A stretch of DNA of 64,000 nt from Sphingomonas bacterium (GTDB taxonomy: Bacteria > Pseudomonadota > Alphaproteobacteria > Sphingomonadales > Sphingomonadaceae), in NCBI RefSeq assembly GCF_903642285.1, contig NZ_CAHJWJ010000002.1, positions 122,753 through 186,752 on the forward strand, given 5' to 3'. Made by a program: the position numbers and the translations under genes. This document shows, piece by piece, positions 26,062-35,580 of this stretch (positions are counted from its first letter, which is position 1; every line of letters starts with the position of its first letter). The notes under the pieces are model-generated. The model was not told where the DNA came from and searched no databases. It saw nothing but the letters and a program-made list of their open reading frames with translations.

Positions 26062-26099
26062 CGGTTTACATTGCTGGGCCGCTCGGCCAAGCATCCGCG

Positions 26100-26801
26100 G
26101 TGACGTTTTCGCTACCGATCATCGAGACGCCCTCGCCCAATTTCGACGAACGCGCACTGCCGGTGTCGATGATCGTGCTACATTATACCGGCATGAAGGA
26201 CGGACCGAGCGCCATCGCGCGATTGCGCGATCCGGCAGCGAAGGTCTCCGCGCATTATATCGTAGCGGAGGACGGCACGATCGTCCGGATGGTCGCGGAG
26301 GACAAGCGTGCCTGGCATGCGGGCCGGGCGCATTGGCGGACGATCGACGACGTCAATTCGGCCAGCATCGGGATCGAGATCGTCAATCCCGGGCATGAAT
26401 TCGGCTATCGGCCGTTTCCCGACGAGCAGATCGGCGCGCTGGTGCCGCTCGTTGCGGATATCAAGGCGCGCTACGGGATCGGTCGGGGCGACGTGGTCGG
26501 CCATTCCGACATCGCACCCGCGCGCAAGCGCGATCCGGGTGAACTGTTCCCCTGGCACACGCTGGCCCGCGTCCGCCTCGCGCTGCCGCGACCGACGCGT
26601 AATCTGATGGACCCGATGTGGACCGAGGCCGGCTTCCTGCTGGCGCTCGAACGCTTCGGCTATGACGTCGAGGACCGGATGGCCGCGATCATGGCGTTCC
26701 AGCGCCGCTTCCGCCCCGAATTGATCGACGGCGAGATCGACGGCGAATGCCGCATGATCCTGCTCGCGCTCCTGCTTCCCAAACCGCAGGGCGACGACTA
26801 G
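26100..26801 (+). CDS. N-acetylmuramoyl-L-alanine amidase, AmpD-like (Amidase_2)
   Basis: 233 residues, GTG start at 26100. The Amidase_2 zinc site is visible: His in IVLHYTGM, SAHYIV, and GHSDIAPARKRDPG with the catalytic Lys and ligand Asp. WHAG and SIGIEIVNPG complete the pocket. A C-terminal three-helix segment (LERFGYDVEDRMAAIMAFQRRFRPE) resembles a peptidoglycan-binding domain. It cleaves the bond between MurNAc or anhydro-MurNAc and L-Ala. No signal peptide is seen, which suggests a cytoplasmic recycling role like AmpD, and it fits with anmK 2 kb away, which handles the resulting anhydro-MurNAc. Confidence 0.85.
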   Translation: MTFSLPIIETPSPNFDERALPVSMIVLHYTGMKDGPSAIARLRDPAAKVSAHYIVAEDGTIVRMVAEDKRAWHAGRAHWRTIDDVNSASIGIEIVNPGHEFGYRPFPDEQIGALVPLVADIKARYGIGRGDVVGHSDIAPARKRDPGELFPWHTLARVRLALPRPTRNLMDPMWTEAGFLLALERFGYDVEDRMAAIMAFQRRFRPELIDGEIDGECRMILLALLLPKPQGDD

Positions 26802-26813
26802 AGGAGAGCATGT

Positions 26814-27194
26814 CAGAGGGTCGGGCGGCCGCGGGCGTTTTCGGACGCGCGAGGAAAGTCCGGGCTCCATGGAACGACGGTGCCGGGTAACGCCCGGCGG
26901 CCCCGGGCTCGATCCGGGGTCAGGGAAAGTGCCACAGAGAGCAGACGGCTACGGCTTCGGCCAAGTCAGGGTGAAAGGGTGCGGCAAGAGCGCACCGCGC
27001 GACCGGTAACGGAAGCGGCACGGCAAACCCCACCGGGAGCAAGACCGAATAGGGATGGCATGGGGTTCGCCCCGGGGCGTGTTCCCGCCTGCCGTCCGGG
27101 TTGGTCGCTTGAGGCGGCGCGCAAGCGTCGTCCTAGAGGAATGGTCGCACACCTCCTTTACGGAGGGGACAGAACCCGGCTTACAGACCCTCTG
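26814..27194 (+). ncRNA. rnpB: RNase P RNA (class A)
   Basis: The catalytic RNA of ribonuclease P, which trims tRNA 5' leaders. Universal signatures are present in order: GAGGAAAGTCCGGGCTCC, a GGGTAACGCCCGG stem, 'AACCCCACCGGGAGCAAGAC' with AATAGG, and the closing ACAGAACCCGGCTTA. The 5' AGAGGGTC pairs with GACCCTCT at the 3' end to form P1. Ends are estimated from that pairing. The last about 14 nt overlap the end of the convergent rimO coding sequence. Confidence 0.95.
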
Positions 27195-28566
27195 GCAATT
27201 TCCCGTCCGCCGGCACACCGTAAAGGTCGTGCTCGTCCGCATCCTCGACGACGACCGGTACGATATCGCCCACCGCCAGATGTCCCGCGTCGCGCAGGAA
27301 GACCTCGCCGTCGATCTCGGGCGCATCGGCCTTGGAGCGGCCAGTGGCCCCGCCGTCTTCATCGACCGCATCGATCAGTACGTGGATCGTTCGGCCGATC
27401 TTCGCGGCGAGCTTCGCGGCGGAGATCGCGGCGGTCCGCTCCATGATCCGGGCGTAGCGTGCCTCCTTCACCGACTCGGGCACCGGATCGGGCAGGGCGT
27501 TCGCGGTCGCCCCCTCGACGGGTTCGAACCGGAACGCGCCGACGCGGTCGAGCTGCGCCTCGTCCAGCCAGTCGAGCAGATACTGGAAATCGCCTTCCGT
27601 CTCGCCGGGGAAACCGACGACGAAGGTCGACCGGATCGCAATGTCGGGGCAGATGTCGCGCCAGGCGTGGATGCGGCTCAGGACCTTCGCATCGTTCGCA
27701 GGGCGCTTCATCCGGCGCAGCACTGCGGGCGCGGCGTGCTGGAACGGGATGTCCAGGTACGGCAGCACCAGCCCCTCCGCCATCAGCGGGATGACTTGGT
27801 CGACATGGGGGTAGGGGTAGACATAATGCAGCCGCACCCACGGCGCGATATGCCCCAGTTCGCGCGCGAGATCGGTCATGTGCGCGCGGACCTCGCGGCC
27901 GTGCCAGGGGCGCGGCTGATGGCGGATGTCGACGCCGTAAGCCGACGTGTCCTGGCTGATGACCAGCAACTCCTTCGTCCCCGCGGCGACCAGCTTCTCC
28001 GCCTCGCGCAGGATCGCGTCGGGACGACGACTGACCAGATCGCCGCGCAGGCTCGGGATGATGCAGAAGGCGCAGCGGTGGTTGCAGCCTTCGGAGATCT
28101 TCAGGTAGCTGTAATGGCGCGGCGTCAGCTTCAGGTCGGTATCTTCGACCGCGCCGCCTGCCGGGTGCTCCCTTGTACCGACGAGATCGAGATAGGGCGA
28201 CCGTTGGGCGGGGGCCGCCAAATGGACCGCCTCTACCACCTGTTCGTACTGGTGCGCGCCCGTGACCGCGAGCACTTGCGGGAAGCGCGTCCGGATCGTC
28301 TCGGCTTCCTTGCCCATGCATCCGGTCACGATGACGCGGCCGTTCTCTGCGATCGCCTCGCCGATCGCCTCCAGCGATTCCTCCTTCGCGCTGTCGAGGA
28401 AGCCGCAGGTATTGACCAGCACGACGTCCGCGCCCGCATAGTCGGGCGACATGCGATAGCCGTCGGCGCGCAGCTTCGTCAGAATGCGTTCGCTGTCCAC
28501 GAGGTTCTTCGGACAGCCGAGCGAAACCATGCCGACGCGCGGCGGGGAAGGGAGACGGGTTGCCAT
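27181..28566 (-). CDS. rimO: ribosomal protein uS12 methylthiotransferase RimO
   Basis: The 461-residue radical-SAM protein adds a methylthio group to Asp89 of ribosomal protein S12. The UPF0004 domain has [12 protein letters not shown] and VNTCGFL with TGCMGKEAE (three Cys of the auxiliary cluster); the radical-SAM CxxxCxxC is CNHRCAFC; the C-terminus is a TRAM domain with [11 protein letters not shown] 28566 ([17 protein letters not shown]) is chosen; an upstream in-frame ATG at about 28590 is possible. The stop TAA 27183-27181 lies inside the 3' end of rnpB. It is divergent from anmK across a palindromic repeat. Confidence 0.93.
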   Translation of the reverse strand: MATRLPSPPRVGMVSLGCPKNLVDSERILTKLRADGYRMSPDYAGADVVLVNTCGFLDSAKEESLEAIGEAIAENGRVIVTGCMGKEAETIRTRFPQVLAVTGAHQYEQVVEAVHLAAPAQRSPYLDLVGTREHPAGGAVEDTDLKLTPRHYSYLKISEGCNHRCAFCIIPSLRGDLVSRRPDAILREAEKLVAAGTKELLVISQDTSAYGVDIRHQPRPWHGREVRAHMTDLARELGHIAPWVRLHYVYPYPHVDQVIPLMAEGLVLPYLDIPFQHAAPAVLRRMKRPANDAKVLSRIHAWRDICPDIAIRSTFVVGFPGETEGDFQYLLDWLDEAQLDRVGAFRFEPVEGATANALPDPVPESVKEARYARIMERTAAISAAKLAAKIGRTIHVLIDAVDEDGGATGRSKADAPEIDGEVFLRDAGHLAVGDIVPVVVEDADEHDLYGVPADGKLPEGL

Positions 28567-28620
28567 TGGAGGTGCGGCACATAGCGCCATCCGCCATATT
28601 TTTCCAGCGCTTGCATTATT

Positions 28621-28692
28621 CCCGTTCCCCCGCGAAGGCGGGGGTCCAGTCCGGACGGCAGGACTGGACCCCGCCTTCGCGGGGGAACGGGG
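28621..28692. repeat. palindromic repeat between rimO and anmK
   Basis: CCCGTTCCCCCGCGAAGGCG pairs nearly perfectly with CGCCTTCGCGGGGGAACGGG, around GGACGG. It ends 6 bp before the anmK start codon, inside the divergent promoter region. Confidence 0.85.
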
Positions 28693-28698
28693 AAGGCG

Positions 28699-29784
28699 AT
28701 GCTCGCAATTGGCCTGATGTCCGGCACCTCGCTCGACGGCATCGATGCCGCGTTGATCGAAACCGATGGCCGCGACCATGCCCGGCCGATCGCGTTTCGG
28801 GGCGAGGCCTATTCCGACGCGGCGCGCGCGCAACTGGCAGAGGCGACCGCGGCGGCGCTGACCTATGACCGTCCGCGCGCCAGTCCGCCTTTGATTGCCG
28901 CCGCCGAACTGATCGACCGTTGCCACGTCTTCGCGGTGCGCAAGCTGTTAGCGGATGCACAGGTTGCCGCCACGGATATCGACGTCATCGGCTATCACGG
29001 CCAGACCGTCGCGCACCGGCCCGACCGCGGCTGGACGTGGCAGATCGGCGATGGCGCGGTGATCGCGGCGGCGACTGGGATCACGACGGTGTCCGATTTC
29101 CGAAGCGCGGACGTCGCTGCCGGCGGGCAGGGGGCACCGCTATTGCCGGTGTACCATGCCGCGCTGGCCGCCGGGCTGGAGAAGCCGCTGGCGATCCTGA
29201 ATCTGGGCGGCGTCGCGAACGTGACCTGGATCGGCCCGGACGGCGATCTGGTGGCGTTCGACACCGGCCCGGCGAACGGCCTGATCGACAGCTGGGTCGA
29301 GGAGGCGCGCGGGCTTCGCTTCGACGAGGGCGGTGCGATCGCCGCCGCCGGGCGGGTCGATGATGCCGTCCTGACCGCGATGCTGGACAATCCCTGGTTC
29401 GACGCGCTCCCGCCCAAATCGCTCGACCGCGGCGACTTCACGATCCAGCCGGCTCGTGGCTTGTCGGTCGAGGACGGTGCCGCCACGCTAACCGATTTTA
29501 CCGCACAGACCGTTGCACTGGCGCTTCGTCTGTTACCCGCAATACCGCGCCGGTTGATCGTCGTCGGGGGCGGGCGCCACAATCCGACGCTGCTGCGCGC
29601 CATCGCGAATCACACCGGGCTGACCCCCGAATCGAGCGACTCGCTTGGATGGAACGGCGACTCGGTGGAGGCGGAGGGCTTCGCCTATATGGCGGCCCGA
29701 ACGCTGCAGGGGCTGCCGATCAGCTATCCGGGGACGACTGGCACACCCTGTTCGGTCGTCGGCGGCGCGATCCACCGTATGTAA
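28699..29784 (+). CDS. anmK: anhydro-N-acetylmuramic acid kinase
   Basis: 361-residue sugar kinase that hydrolyses the 1,6-anhydro ring and phosphorylates it to MurNAc-6-P during peptidoglycan recycling. The ASKHA motifs are clear: [17 protein letters not shown] at the start, [11 protein letters not shown] near 100, NLGGVANVT near 175 and [12 protein letters not shown] near 295. EAEGFAYMA and GAIHRM close it. ATG 28699 lies 6 bp after the repeat. With the AmpD-like amidase it forms a wall-recycling pair split by rnpB and rimO. Confidence 0.95.
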   Translation: MLAIGLMSGTSLDGIDAALIETDGRDHARPIAFRGEAYSDAARAQLAEATAAALTYDRPRASPPLIAAAELIDRCHVFAVRKLLADAQVAATDIDVIGYHGQTVAHRPDRGWTWQIGDGAVIAAATGITTVSDFRSADVAAGGQGAPLLPVYHAALAAGLEKPLAILNLGGVANVTWIGPDGDLVAFDTGPANGLIDSWVEEARGLRFDEGGAIAAAGRVDDAVLTAMLDNPWFDALPPKSLDRGDFTIQPARGLSVEDGAATLTDFTAQTVALALRLLPAIPRRLIVVGGGRHNPTLLRAIANHTGLTPESSDSLGWNGDSVEAEGFAYMAARTLQGLPISYPGTTGTPCSVVGGAIHRM

Positions 29785-29878
29785 GCGTCGATTGGACGAA
29801 ACGGCGGATTTGTTCATGGACTCCGCGGCGCGCCATTATCACACGTTAACTCTGGCGAACCGGGAGGGACCGTCCCGC

Positions 29879-30022
29879 ATGGAATCCGATCTTCGATATT
29901 ATACGCGGCGTATCAGCATGGAGCACCGGGCGGCGGCATGCGCGGTGACTGCGAAGGCGCGCGACCGCCGGCTGCAACTGGTCGAACGCTACCGTGCGAA
30001 GGTGGCCGAACTCGTCGGCTGA
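29879..30022 (+). CDS. small basic protein, unknown
   Basis: 47 residues from ATG 29879 with a GGAGG about 11 nt upstream: MESDLRYYTRRISMEHRAAA, ending in RLQLVERYRAKVAELVG. It is helical and Arg-rich, with the look of small conserved proteins often seen in sphingomonads, but I recognise no function. An in-frame ATG at 29816 would lengthen it by 21 residues without a Shine-Dalgarno. It sits after anmK and converges on the VWA gene 3 bp away. Confidence 0.55.
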   Translation: MESDLRYYTRRISMEHRAAACAVTAKARDRRLQLVERYRAKVAELVG

Positions 30023-30025
30023 GCC

Positions 30026-31204
30026 TCAGCGTTTCCGCGTCAGTTCGCGCATGCCCTCGTCCAGCCCGCCCAGCGTCAACGCATACATGCGATCGTTCAT
30101 CAATTCGCGGATGATGCCGATCGATTGCGAATAGCCCCATTGCTCCTTCATCACCGGGTTCAGCCACACCGCCGCCGGATAGGTCGTGGTCAGCCGGTGC
30201 ATCCACGCCGCCCCCGATTCCTCGTTGAAATGTTCGACCGATCCACCGGGGTGCGTGATCTCGTACGGACTCATCGACGCGTCGCCGACGAACACCAGCT
30301 TATAGTCGTGGCCGAATTTATGAAGCACGTCCCACATCGGCGTGCGTTCGGCGAAGCGGCGCTTGTTGTCCTTCCACACGCCCTCGTACGGGCAGTTGTG
30401 GAAGTAGAAGAATTCGAGGTTCTTGAACTCGCTGGTAGCCGCCGAAAACAGCTCCTCGCATAGCTTCACGAACGGGTCCATCGATCCGCCGACATCGAGG
30501 AACAGCAGCAGCTTCACCGCATTGCGCTGTTCCGCGCGCATGACGATGTCGAGATAGCCCTGCCGCGCGGTGCCCGCGATCGTGCCGTCGATGTCGAGTT
30601 CGTCCGTCGCGCCTTCGCGCGCGAAACGGCGCAGGCGGCGCAGCGCGATCTTGATGTTGCGCGTGCCCAGTTCGCGCGTGTTGTCCAGGTTGCGAAACTC
30701 GCGCTGGTCCCAGACCTTCACCGCGCGCTTGTGCGTCGACTCGCCGCCGATCCGGATGCCTTCGGGATTATAGCCCGAATTGCCGAACGGGCTGGTCCCG
30801 CCGGTGCCGATCCATTTGTTCCCGCCCTGATGGCGTTTTTCCTGTTCGGCCAGACGCTTCTGGAGCGTATCCATGATCTCGTCCCAGGAGCCTAGCGCTT
30901 TGATCGCCTCCATTTCCTCCGGCGTCAGAAACTTCTCCGCGACCGCCTTCAGCCAGTCGGCGGGCAGTTCCTGCCCCTGCGTCCCGAACGTCGTGGCGAT
31001 CCCGCGGAACACCTTCGCGAAGACCTGATCGAACCGGTCGAGCAGCCCCTCGTCCTTCACGTACACCGCGCGCGAGAGGTAATAGAAATCCTCCGGCGTC
31101 CGCTCGATCACATCGGCGTCCAGTGCCTCGAGCAGCAGCAGATGCTCCTTAAGGCTGGCAGGGATGCCGGCACTGCGCAGCTCGTCGAGGAAATTCAGGA
31201 ACAT
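30026..31204 (-). CDS. VWA domain protein, CoxE-like
   Basis: 392 residues starting MFLNFLDELRSAGIPASL. The first part carries EHLLLLEALDADVIERTPEDF and an unstructured Gly-rich stretch with GTGGTSPFGNSGYNPEG. The VWA domain begins near 225. Its metal-ion site reads LLLFLDVGGSMDPF, i.e. Asp-x-Gly-Gly-Ser instead of Asp-x-Ser-x-Ser, so metal binding may be weakened. CoxE-like proteins pair with MoxR AAA+ ATPases to mature or remodel protein complexes; a MoxR gene lies 3.4 kb upstream on the same strand. It follows the CocE hydrolase stop by 7 bp. Confidence 0.85.
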   Translation of the reverse strand: MFLNFLDELRSAGIPASLKEHLLLLEALDADVIERTPEDFYYLSRAVYVKDEGLLDRFDQVFAKVFRGIATTFGTQGQELPADWLKAVAEKFLTPEEMEAIKALGSWDEIMDTLQKRLAEQEKRHQGGNKWIGTGGTSPFGNSGYNPEGIRIGGESTHKRAVKVWDQREFRNLDNTRELGTRNIKIALRRLRRFAREGATDELDIDGTIAGTARQGYLDIVMRAEQRNAVKLLLFLDVGGSMDPFVKLCEELFSAATSEFKNLEFFYFHNCPYEGVWKDNKRRFAERTPMWDVLHKFGHDYKLVFVGDASMSPYEITHPGGSVEHFNEESGAAWMHRLTTTYPAAVWLNPVMKEQWGYSQSIGIIRELMNDRMYALTLGGLDEGMRELTRKR

Positions 31205-31211
31205 GCCGGCC

Positions 31212-33164
31212 TCAGTCGCTGACGCTGGTCGTCGTGGTGGCGACGGGGGCCGGGCCTGCGGGCACCACCGGCAACTCGATGAAGCTCGCCTCGCGCGGGG
31301 CGTGGAATATCGTGACCGTCGCCTTGCGGTAATCGGCCGGCTTCGCGTCGAGGATATTGGCGACATAGGTCTGCGGGTTGCGGTCGTAGAGCGGGAACCA
31401 GCTCGACTGGATCTGCACCATGATGCGGTGGCCGGGCAGAAACATGTGGTTCGCGTTCGGGAGCGCGAAGCGGATCGTCGTCGGCCGGTTGGCGACGAGC
31501 GGTTCGGGGGTGCCGAACCCCTTCGCGGCATAGCGCCCGCGGAAGATATCCATCGCGATGCCGAGCTGATAGCCGCCCATTTCGGGCTTTTCGGGATATT
31601 CGTCCGGATAGACGTCGATCAGCTTCACGACGAAATCGCCATCGGTGCCGGTCGTCGCGGCGATCAGGTTGACGACGGGTGCGCCGCCGATCGCGACGGC
31701 TTGCGTGAGCGCCGGGGTTTCGTAGACGAGTACGTCCGGGCGATCCGCGAAGGCGCGCTGGTCGTCCGCGAGCCAGCGGCCCCAGGTCGATCCCTTGGCA
31801 TAGGTCGGGCGGATCGGGCGCAAACGGTACGGGATCGGCTTGGCGGGATCGGAGACGTAGCTGTCGCTCGCGGCGTCGGCGGTGCGCACGAGCGGACCTG
31901 TGAAGGACAGCTGGCCGGCGGGTGCCAGGTACAGCCGCTGTACGGGCGACGCACAGCCGGCGCTGCAGGCCTGCGGCCAGTGATCCAGCCTTTGCCAGTC
32001 GTTCGCGCCGGTCCGGAACGCGAGTACCGGCGGCAGGTTCGCCGAGCTACCCCCGGTTTTGAGATGCTCGTCCAGAAACGGCAGCATGACGTTGCGGCGG
32101 AACCAGAGCGCGGTATCGCTGCCGAACTGAACCGCTCCCAGCGACGACCCGTCGCCCGCCCAGCCGCCATGCTTCCACGGGCCGATGACCAGATGGTTGA
32201 CGTGATCCCGATCGTTCCTGCTCACCGCCTCATACGCGGCGACCGCGCCGTACATGTCCTCCTGGTCCCATTGCCCGGCGACCCACAAGGTCGGTACCGT
32301 CTGTTTCTGTTTCGGCAGGATTTCGTCCAGCGCCTGCGCATGCCAGAACGCATCATAGGCGGGATGGTCGTGCATCCGGTTGACATAGGGCAGCTGGCCA
32401 AGCCCCCGGCTCTTCACGAAAGCGGAGGCGGAACCGGCGCGCAGGAAAGTATCGTAATCGTCGTACGCATCACGCCACAGATCGCCCGCATCGCCCTTCG
32501 CGGCGTCCTGCGCATAGTAATAGTCGTATCCGATTAACCGGAATGCGCCGCCGTGGAAATCGTCGTCGTTCATCCACGTATTGATGACCGGATTTTCCGG
32601 CACCGCGGCCTTCAGTGCCGGATGCGGATGGACCAGCGCCATCGCCGCCATCATGCCGTCATAGCTGGTGCCGGCGATGCCCACGCGGCCATTGGTACCG
32701 GCGACATGCTTCACCAGCCAGTCGATCGTGTCGTACGCGTCGGTCGAATGATCGATGCCCGACGCGTTGAGGGGCCCCGCCAGCGGGCGCTCGTTGACAT
32801 AGGCCCCTTCCGACCCGTGCTTGCCGCGGACGTCCTCGAACACCAGGATATAGCCTGCCGTCAGCAGCATCGCGTTGGCGGGCGACACCAGCATCGCGCC
32901 GTGCGCGCTCGACGCCTTGCTGCTCGAATCGTCGGCTCCATAAGGCGTCCGGTCGAGCAGGATCGGCGCGTCCTTCAGGCCCCTGGGCGACAGGATGATC
33001 GCGTGGAGCTTCACGCCGTCGCGCATCGGGATGTCGACTTCGGTCCGGCTATGGTCGAAGCCGGTATTGGCGGGGGTGAAATGCGCCGGGATGTCGGGCG
33101 GCAATTGCTGCGCCGATGCGGTGCCGGACAATAAGAGGAGAAGGCTCGCGAAGCATGCGCGCAT
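31212..33164 (-). CDS. CocE/NonD family secreted hydrolase (S15-like)
   Basis: 650 residues with signal peptide (MRACFASLLLLLSGTASAQ). The alpha/beta-hydrolase core has the nucleophile Ser167 in GIAGTSYDGMMAAMAL and DRTPYGADD near 71 (oxyanion). His lies in VIGPWKHGGWAG. A C-terminal jelly-roll with 'FLPGHRIMVQIQSSWFPLYD' completes the CocE fold. Relatives are alpha-amino-acid ester hydrolases, glutaryl-7-ACA acylases and cocaine esterase; the substrate is unknown. It is probably periplasmic. Confidence 0.87.
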   Translation of the reverse strand: MRACFASLLLLLSGTASAQQLPPDIPAHFTPANTGFDHSRTEVDIPMRDGVKLHAIILSPRGLKDAPILLDRTPYGADDSSSKASSAHGAMLVSPANAMLLTAGYILVFEDVRGKHGSEGAYVNERPLAGPLNASGIDHSTDAYDTIDWLVKHVAGTNGRVGIAGTSYDGMMAAMALVHPHPALKAAVPENPVINTWMNDDDFHGGAFRLIGYDYYYAQDAAKGDAGDLWRDAYDDYDTFLRAGSASAFVKSRGLGQLPYVNRMHDHPAYDAFWHAQALDEILPKQKQTVPTLWVAGQWDQEDMYGAVAAYEAVSRNDRDHVNHLVIGPWKHGGWAGDGSSLGAVQFGSDTALWFRRNVMLPFLDEHLKTGGSSANLPPVLAFRTGANDWQRLDHWPQACSAGCASPVQRLYLAPAGQLSFTGPLVRTADAASDSYVSDPAKPIPYRLRPIRPTYAKGSTWGRWLADDQRAFADRPDVLVYETPALTQAVAIGGAPVVNLIAATTGTDGDFVVKLIDVYPDEYPEKPEMGGYQLGIAMDIFRGRYAAKGFGTPEPLVANRPTTIRFALPNANHMFLPGHRIMVQIQSSWFPLYDRNPQTYVANILDAKPADYRKATVTIFHAPREASFIELPVVPAGPAPVATTTTSVSD

Positions 33165-33227
33165 GGGTCGTTCCGTCGATCGAGGTCGACGCAGTCGTGC
33201 CAGTGCAACCGTCCCTAGCGCAACCTC

Positions 33228-33791
33228 TTAGTGGGCCCGCCGCCCTGCATCGGGGACATAGGCGTCGATCAACGCGGCGACGTCGTCGGGATGGCGTCCG
33301 GTCAGCCCGCGCGTCGGCGGCCCGGGGGCGTAGACGAAGCCGCTGACGGGATAGACCGTCGTGCCGAGCCCGTCCGAATCCCGGTACCAGACCTTCACGT
33401 CGGTCCAGTCGTTGTTCGGCGAGACGTCGTACAACGTCACGTCCTGTTCGGCATGCCCACGCTCGCCATTCTGCCGCGACCAGTTGGCATGGGTCAGCAT
33501 GACGACCCGGCTTTCGACGATCCGGCTGATGACGGCGACATGGCCGAGCGGCAGGCGGCCGGTGCGGCGAAAGACGATGACCGCGCCGACTTCGGGCCAG
33601 TGGCCGCGTTCATATCTGCCCTGTGCCTGGTCCCACCAGCTCCAGGCGTCGCCGTAGATCTCGATCCCCGACGCCGCGCGCGCGAACGGCACGCATTGGC
33701 CGACATAGTCGAGCAGCGGCGCGGCGACGCCGGGCGCAGAGACGGCCATGGAGGCGATGAGGAGGCCAAGCTTGCGCCACGCGATACGCAT
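33228..33791 (-). CDS. secreted CHAP-domain amidase-like protein
   Basis: 187 residues with a signal peptide ending near PGVAAP. The CHAP domain shows the catalytic Cys in QCVPFARAASG and the His in LPLGHVAVISRI, with the Asn-containing strand LTHANWS after it. CHAP enzymes cleave peptidoglycan crosslinks or stem peptides (NlpC/P60 clan). The C-terminal tail PGPPTRGLTGRHPDDVAALI is distinct. It is divergent from the secreted gene at 33957. Confidence 0.83.
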   Translation of the reverse strand: MRIAWRKLGLLIASMAVSAPGVAAPLLDYVGQCVPFARAASGIEIYGDAWSWWDQAQGRYERGHWPEVGAVIVFRRTGRLPLGHVAVISRIVESRVVMLTHANWSRQNGERGHAEQDVTLYDVSPNNDWTDVKVWYRDSDGLGTTVYPVSGFVYAPGPPTRGLTGRHPDDVAALIDAYVPDAGRRAH

Positions 33792-33956
33792 GCACTCTGT
33801 CTAGCGGGGCGGGGTGACCTCTGGGTTAGTCGATGTGGTTAACGGAAAGATGTGCGGAACCATCATTTCCGATCTTTATCATCCTATGAATCATAGACAT
33901 TCTTCAGATGACAAGAGTGACACCTCATAGCGGCGACGACGAAATGGAGAATGCGA

Positions 33957-34601
33957 ATGAACAGGACGGGGGCGATGCTGGCGCTGGCTGGCTGCTTGAT
34001 CAGCGCAACGGCGAGCGCGCAGAGTTTCAACTATTGGCCTGCGGCGGCAGCGGTCGGTGACCGCACGATGTACGTGCCGATGGGCACACCGCTGACGCTG
34101 ATAACCCGCACGCAAGTGTCCACGAAGGACAACAAGTCCGGCGACCGGATTTATTTCACCGTCGCCGAGACGATGTCGTTTCGTGGGCAGGTCGTGATCC
34201 CGGCGGGTGCGGTCGCCGTTGGCGAAGTCGCGCGGTCGGATCGCAACGGACATCTCGGCAAGAAGGGCAAGATCGACATCAACCTGCTCTATGTCGAGAC
34301 GCCCAACGGCCCGGTCCGCCTATCGGGCGGGGCCGCCAACCGGGGGACCAGCGGTGTCATTCCGTCGGTTGCGACGATCGTCTTCGTCAGCTGGCTCGGT
34401 TATTTCATTCACGGCACCAGCGCGCATATTCCGCCCAATGTACCGGTCCACGCCTATCTCGCAGAGGATCTGCACTTCGCGATGGGCACGCCGGCCCCCG
34501 CCGTCGCGGCGACCGCGGTCCAGCCGGACGTGGTCCGCACACTGCCCGCGAGCTTCGACGACGCGCACCGGTCGAAGGTCGTACAGACCGCGCAACGCTG
34601 A
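33957..34601 (+). CDS. secreted protein, unknown, beta-rich
   Basis: 214 residues from ATG 33957 (GGAGA six bases upstream; ATG 33951 lies too close to it). The signal peptide MNRTGAMLALAGCLISATASA is followed by beta-strands with 'KDNKSGDRIYFTVAETMSFR' and VVIPAGAVAVGEVARSD, then a hydrophobic stretch VIPSVATIVFVSWLGYFIHG. The 'GDRIYFTVAE' and 'VIPAGAVAVGEV' pattern resembles beta-barrel proteins that resist or modulate envelope stress, but I do not recognise a named family. Confidence 0.6.
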   Translation: MNRTGAMLALAGCLISATASAQSFNYWPAAAAVGDRTMYVPMGTPLTLITRTQVSTKDNKSGDRIYFTVAETMSFRGQVVIPAGAVAVGEVARSDRNGHLGKKGKIDINLLYVETPNGPVRLSGGAANRGTSGVIPSVATIVFVSWLGYFIHGTSAHIPPNVPVHAYLAEDLHFAMGTPAPAVAATAVQPDVVRTLPASFDDAHRSKVVQTAQR

Positions 34602-34641
34602 TCCGTTCGGCATCCGCGGATTACCCGCGGATGCCGATCGC

Positions 34642-35496
34642 TTAGGGCCGGTTCGCCTGTCGCTTCGCCATGAACGCCAATCGTTCGAACAGCATCACGT
34701 CCTGTTCGTTCTTCAGCAGCGCACCGTGGAGCGGCGGGATCGCCTTGGTCGGGTCGCGGTTCTGCAGGACGTCGAGCGGCATGTCCTCGTGCAGCAACAG
34801 CTTCAGCCAGTCGAGCAATTCGCTTGTCGAAGGCTTTTTCTTCAGCCCCGGTACGTCGCGGACGTCATAGAAGATGTCCATCGCCTTCGACACCAGGATC
34901 TTCTGGATGCCGGGGAAATGGACATCGACGATAGCCTGCATCGTCGCGCGGTCGGGGAACTTGATATAGTGGAAGAAGCATCGGCGAAGGAATGCATCGG
35001 GCAGTTCCTTTTCGTTGTTGCTCGTGATGACGACGATCGGCCGTTCCACCGCGCGCACCGTCTCCTTCGTCTCGTAGACATGGAATTCCATGCGATCGAG
35101 TTCTTGGAGAAGGTCGTTGGGAAATTCGATATCGGCCTTGTCGATCTCGTCGATCAGCAGGACGGGGGGCTGGTCCATCGTGAACGCCTCCCACAATTTT
35201 CCGCGGCGGATATAGTTGGCGATGTCGTGGACCCGCTCGTCGCCCAGCTGGCCGTCGCGAAGCCGGGCGACCGCGTCATATTCGTACAGACCCTGCTGCG
35301 CCTTGGTCGTCGATTTCACGTTCCATTCGATCAGCGGCGCGTTGACCGCCTTGGCGATCTCGTAGGCCAGTACGGTCTTGCCGGTGCCGGGCTCGCCCTT
35401 GACGAGGAGGGGGCGGCGAAGCGTCACCGCGGCGTTGACGGCGACCTTCAGGTCGTCGGTCGCGACATAGCTCTGCGTGCCTTCGAAGCGCTTCAT
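34642..35496 (-). CDS. MoxR-family AAA+ ATPase
   Basis: 284 residues from ATG 35496 (MKRFEGTQSYV). Walker A GEPGTGKTVLA near 34, Walker B LLIDEIDKAD near 115, sensor 1 ITSNNEKELPDAFLRRC, and the MoxR-type C-terminal helical lid. MoxR proteins act as chaperones for metal-containing enzymes with a VWA partner, here most likely the CoxE-like protein at 30026. Both are on the reverse strand but separated by three other genes. An in-frame ATG at 35517 adds 7 residues. Confidence 0.9.
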   Translation of the reverse strand: MKRFEGTQSYVATDDLKVAVNAAVTLRRPLLVKGEPGTGKTVLAYEIAKAVNAPLIEWNVKSTTKAQQGLYEYDAVARLRDGQLGDERVHDIANYIRRGKLWEAFTMDQPPVLLIDEIDKADIEFPNDLLQELDRMEFHVYETKETVRAVERPIVVITSNNEKELPDAFLRRCFFHYIKFPDRATMQAIVDVHFPGIQKILVSKAMDIFYDVRDVPGLKKKPSTSELLDWLKLLLHEDMPLDVLQNRDPTKAIPPLHGALLKNEQDVMLFERLAFMAKRQANRP

Positions 35497-35580
35497 GGCC
35501 GATCCGTCTCTCTTCAAAACCGGATCGTTCGATGGCGGATCAGGCGGTTCGGCGCAAGCCGGTCGACCGTGTCCGGCGCT

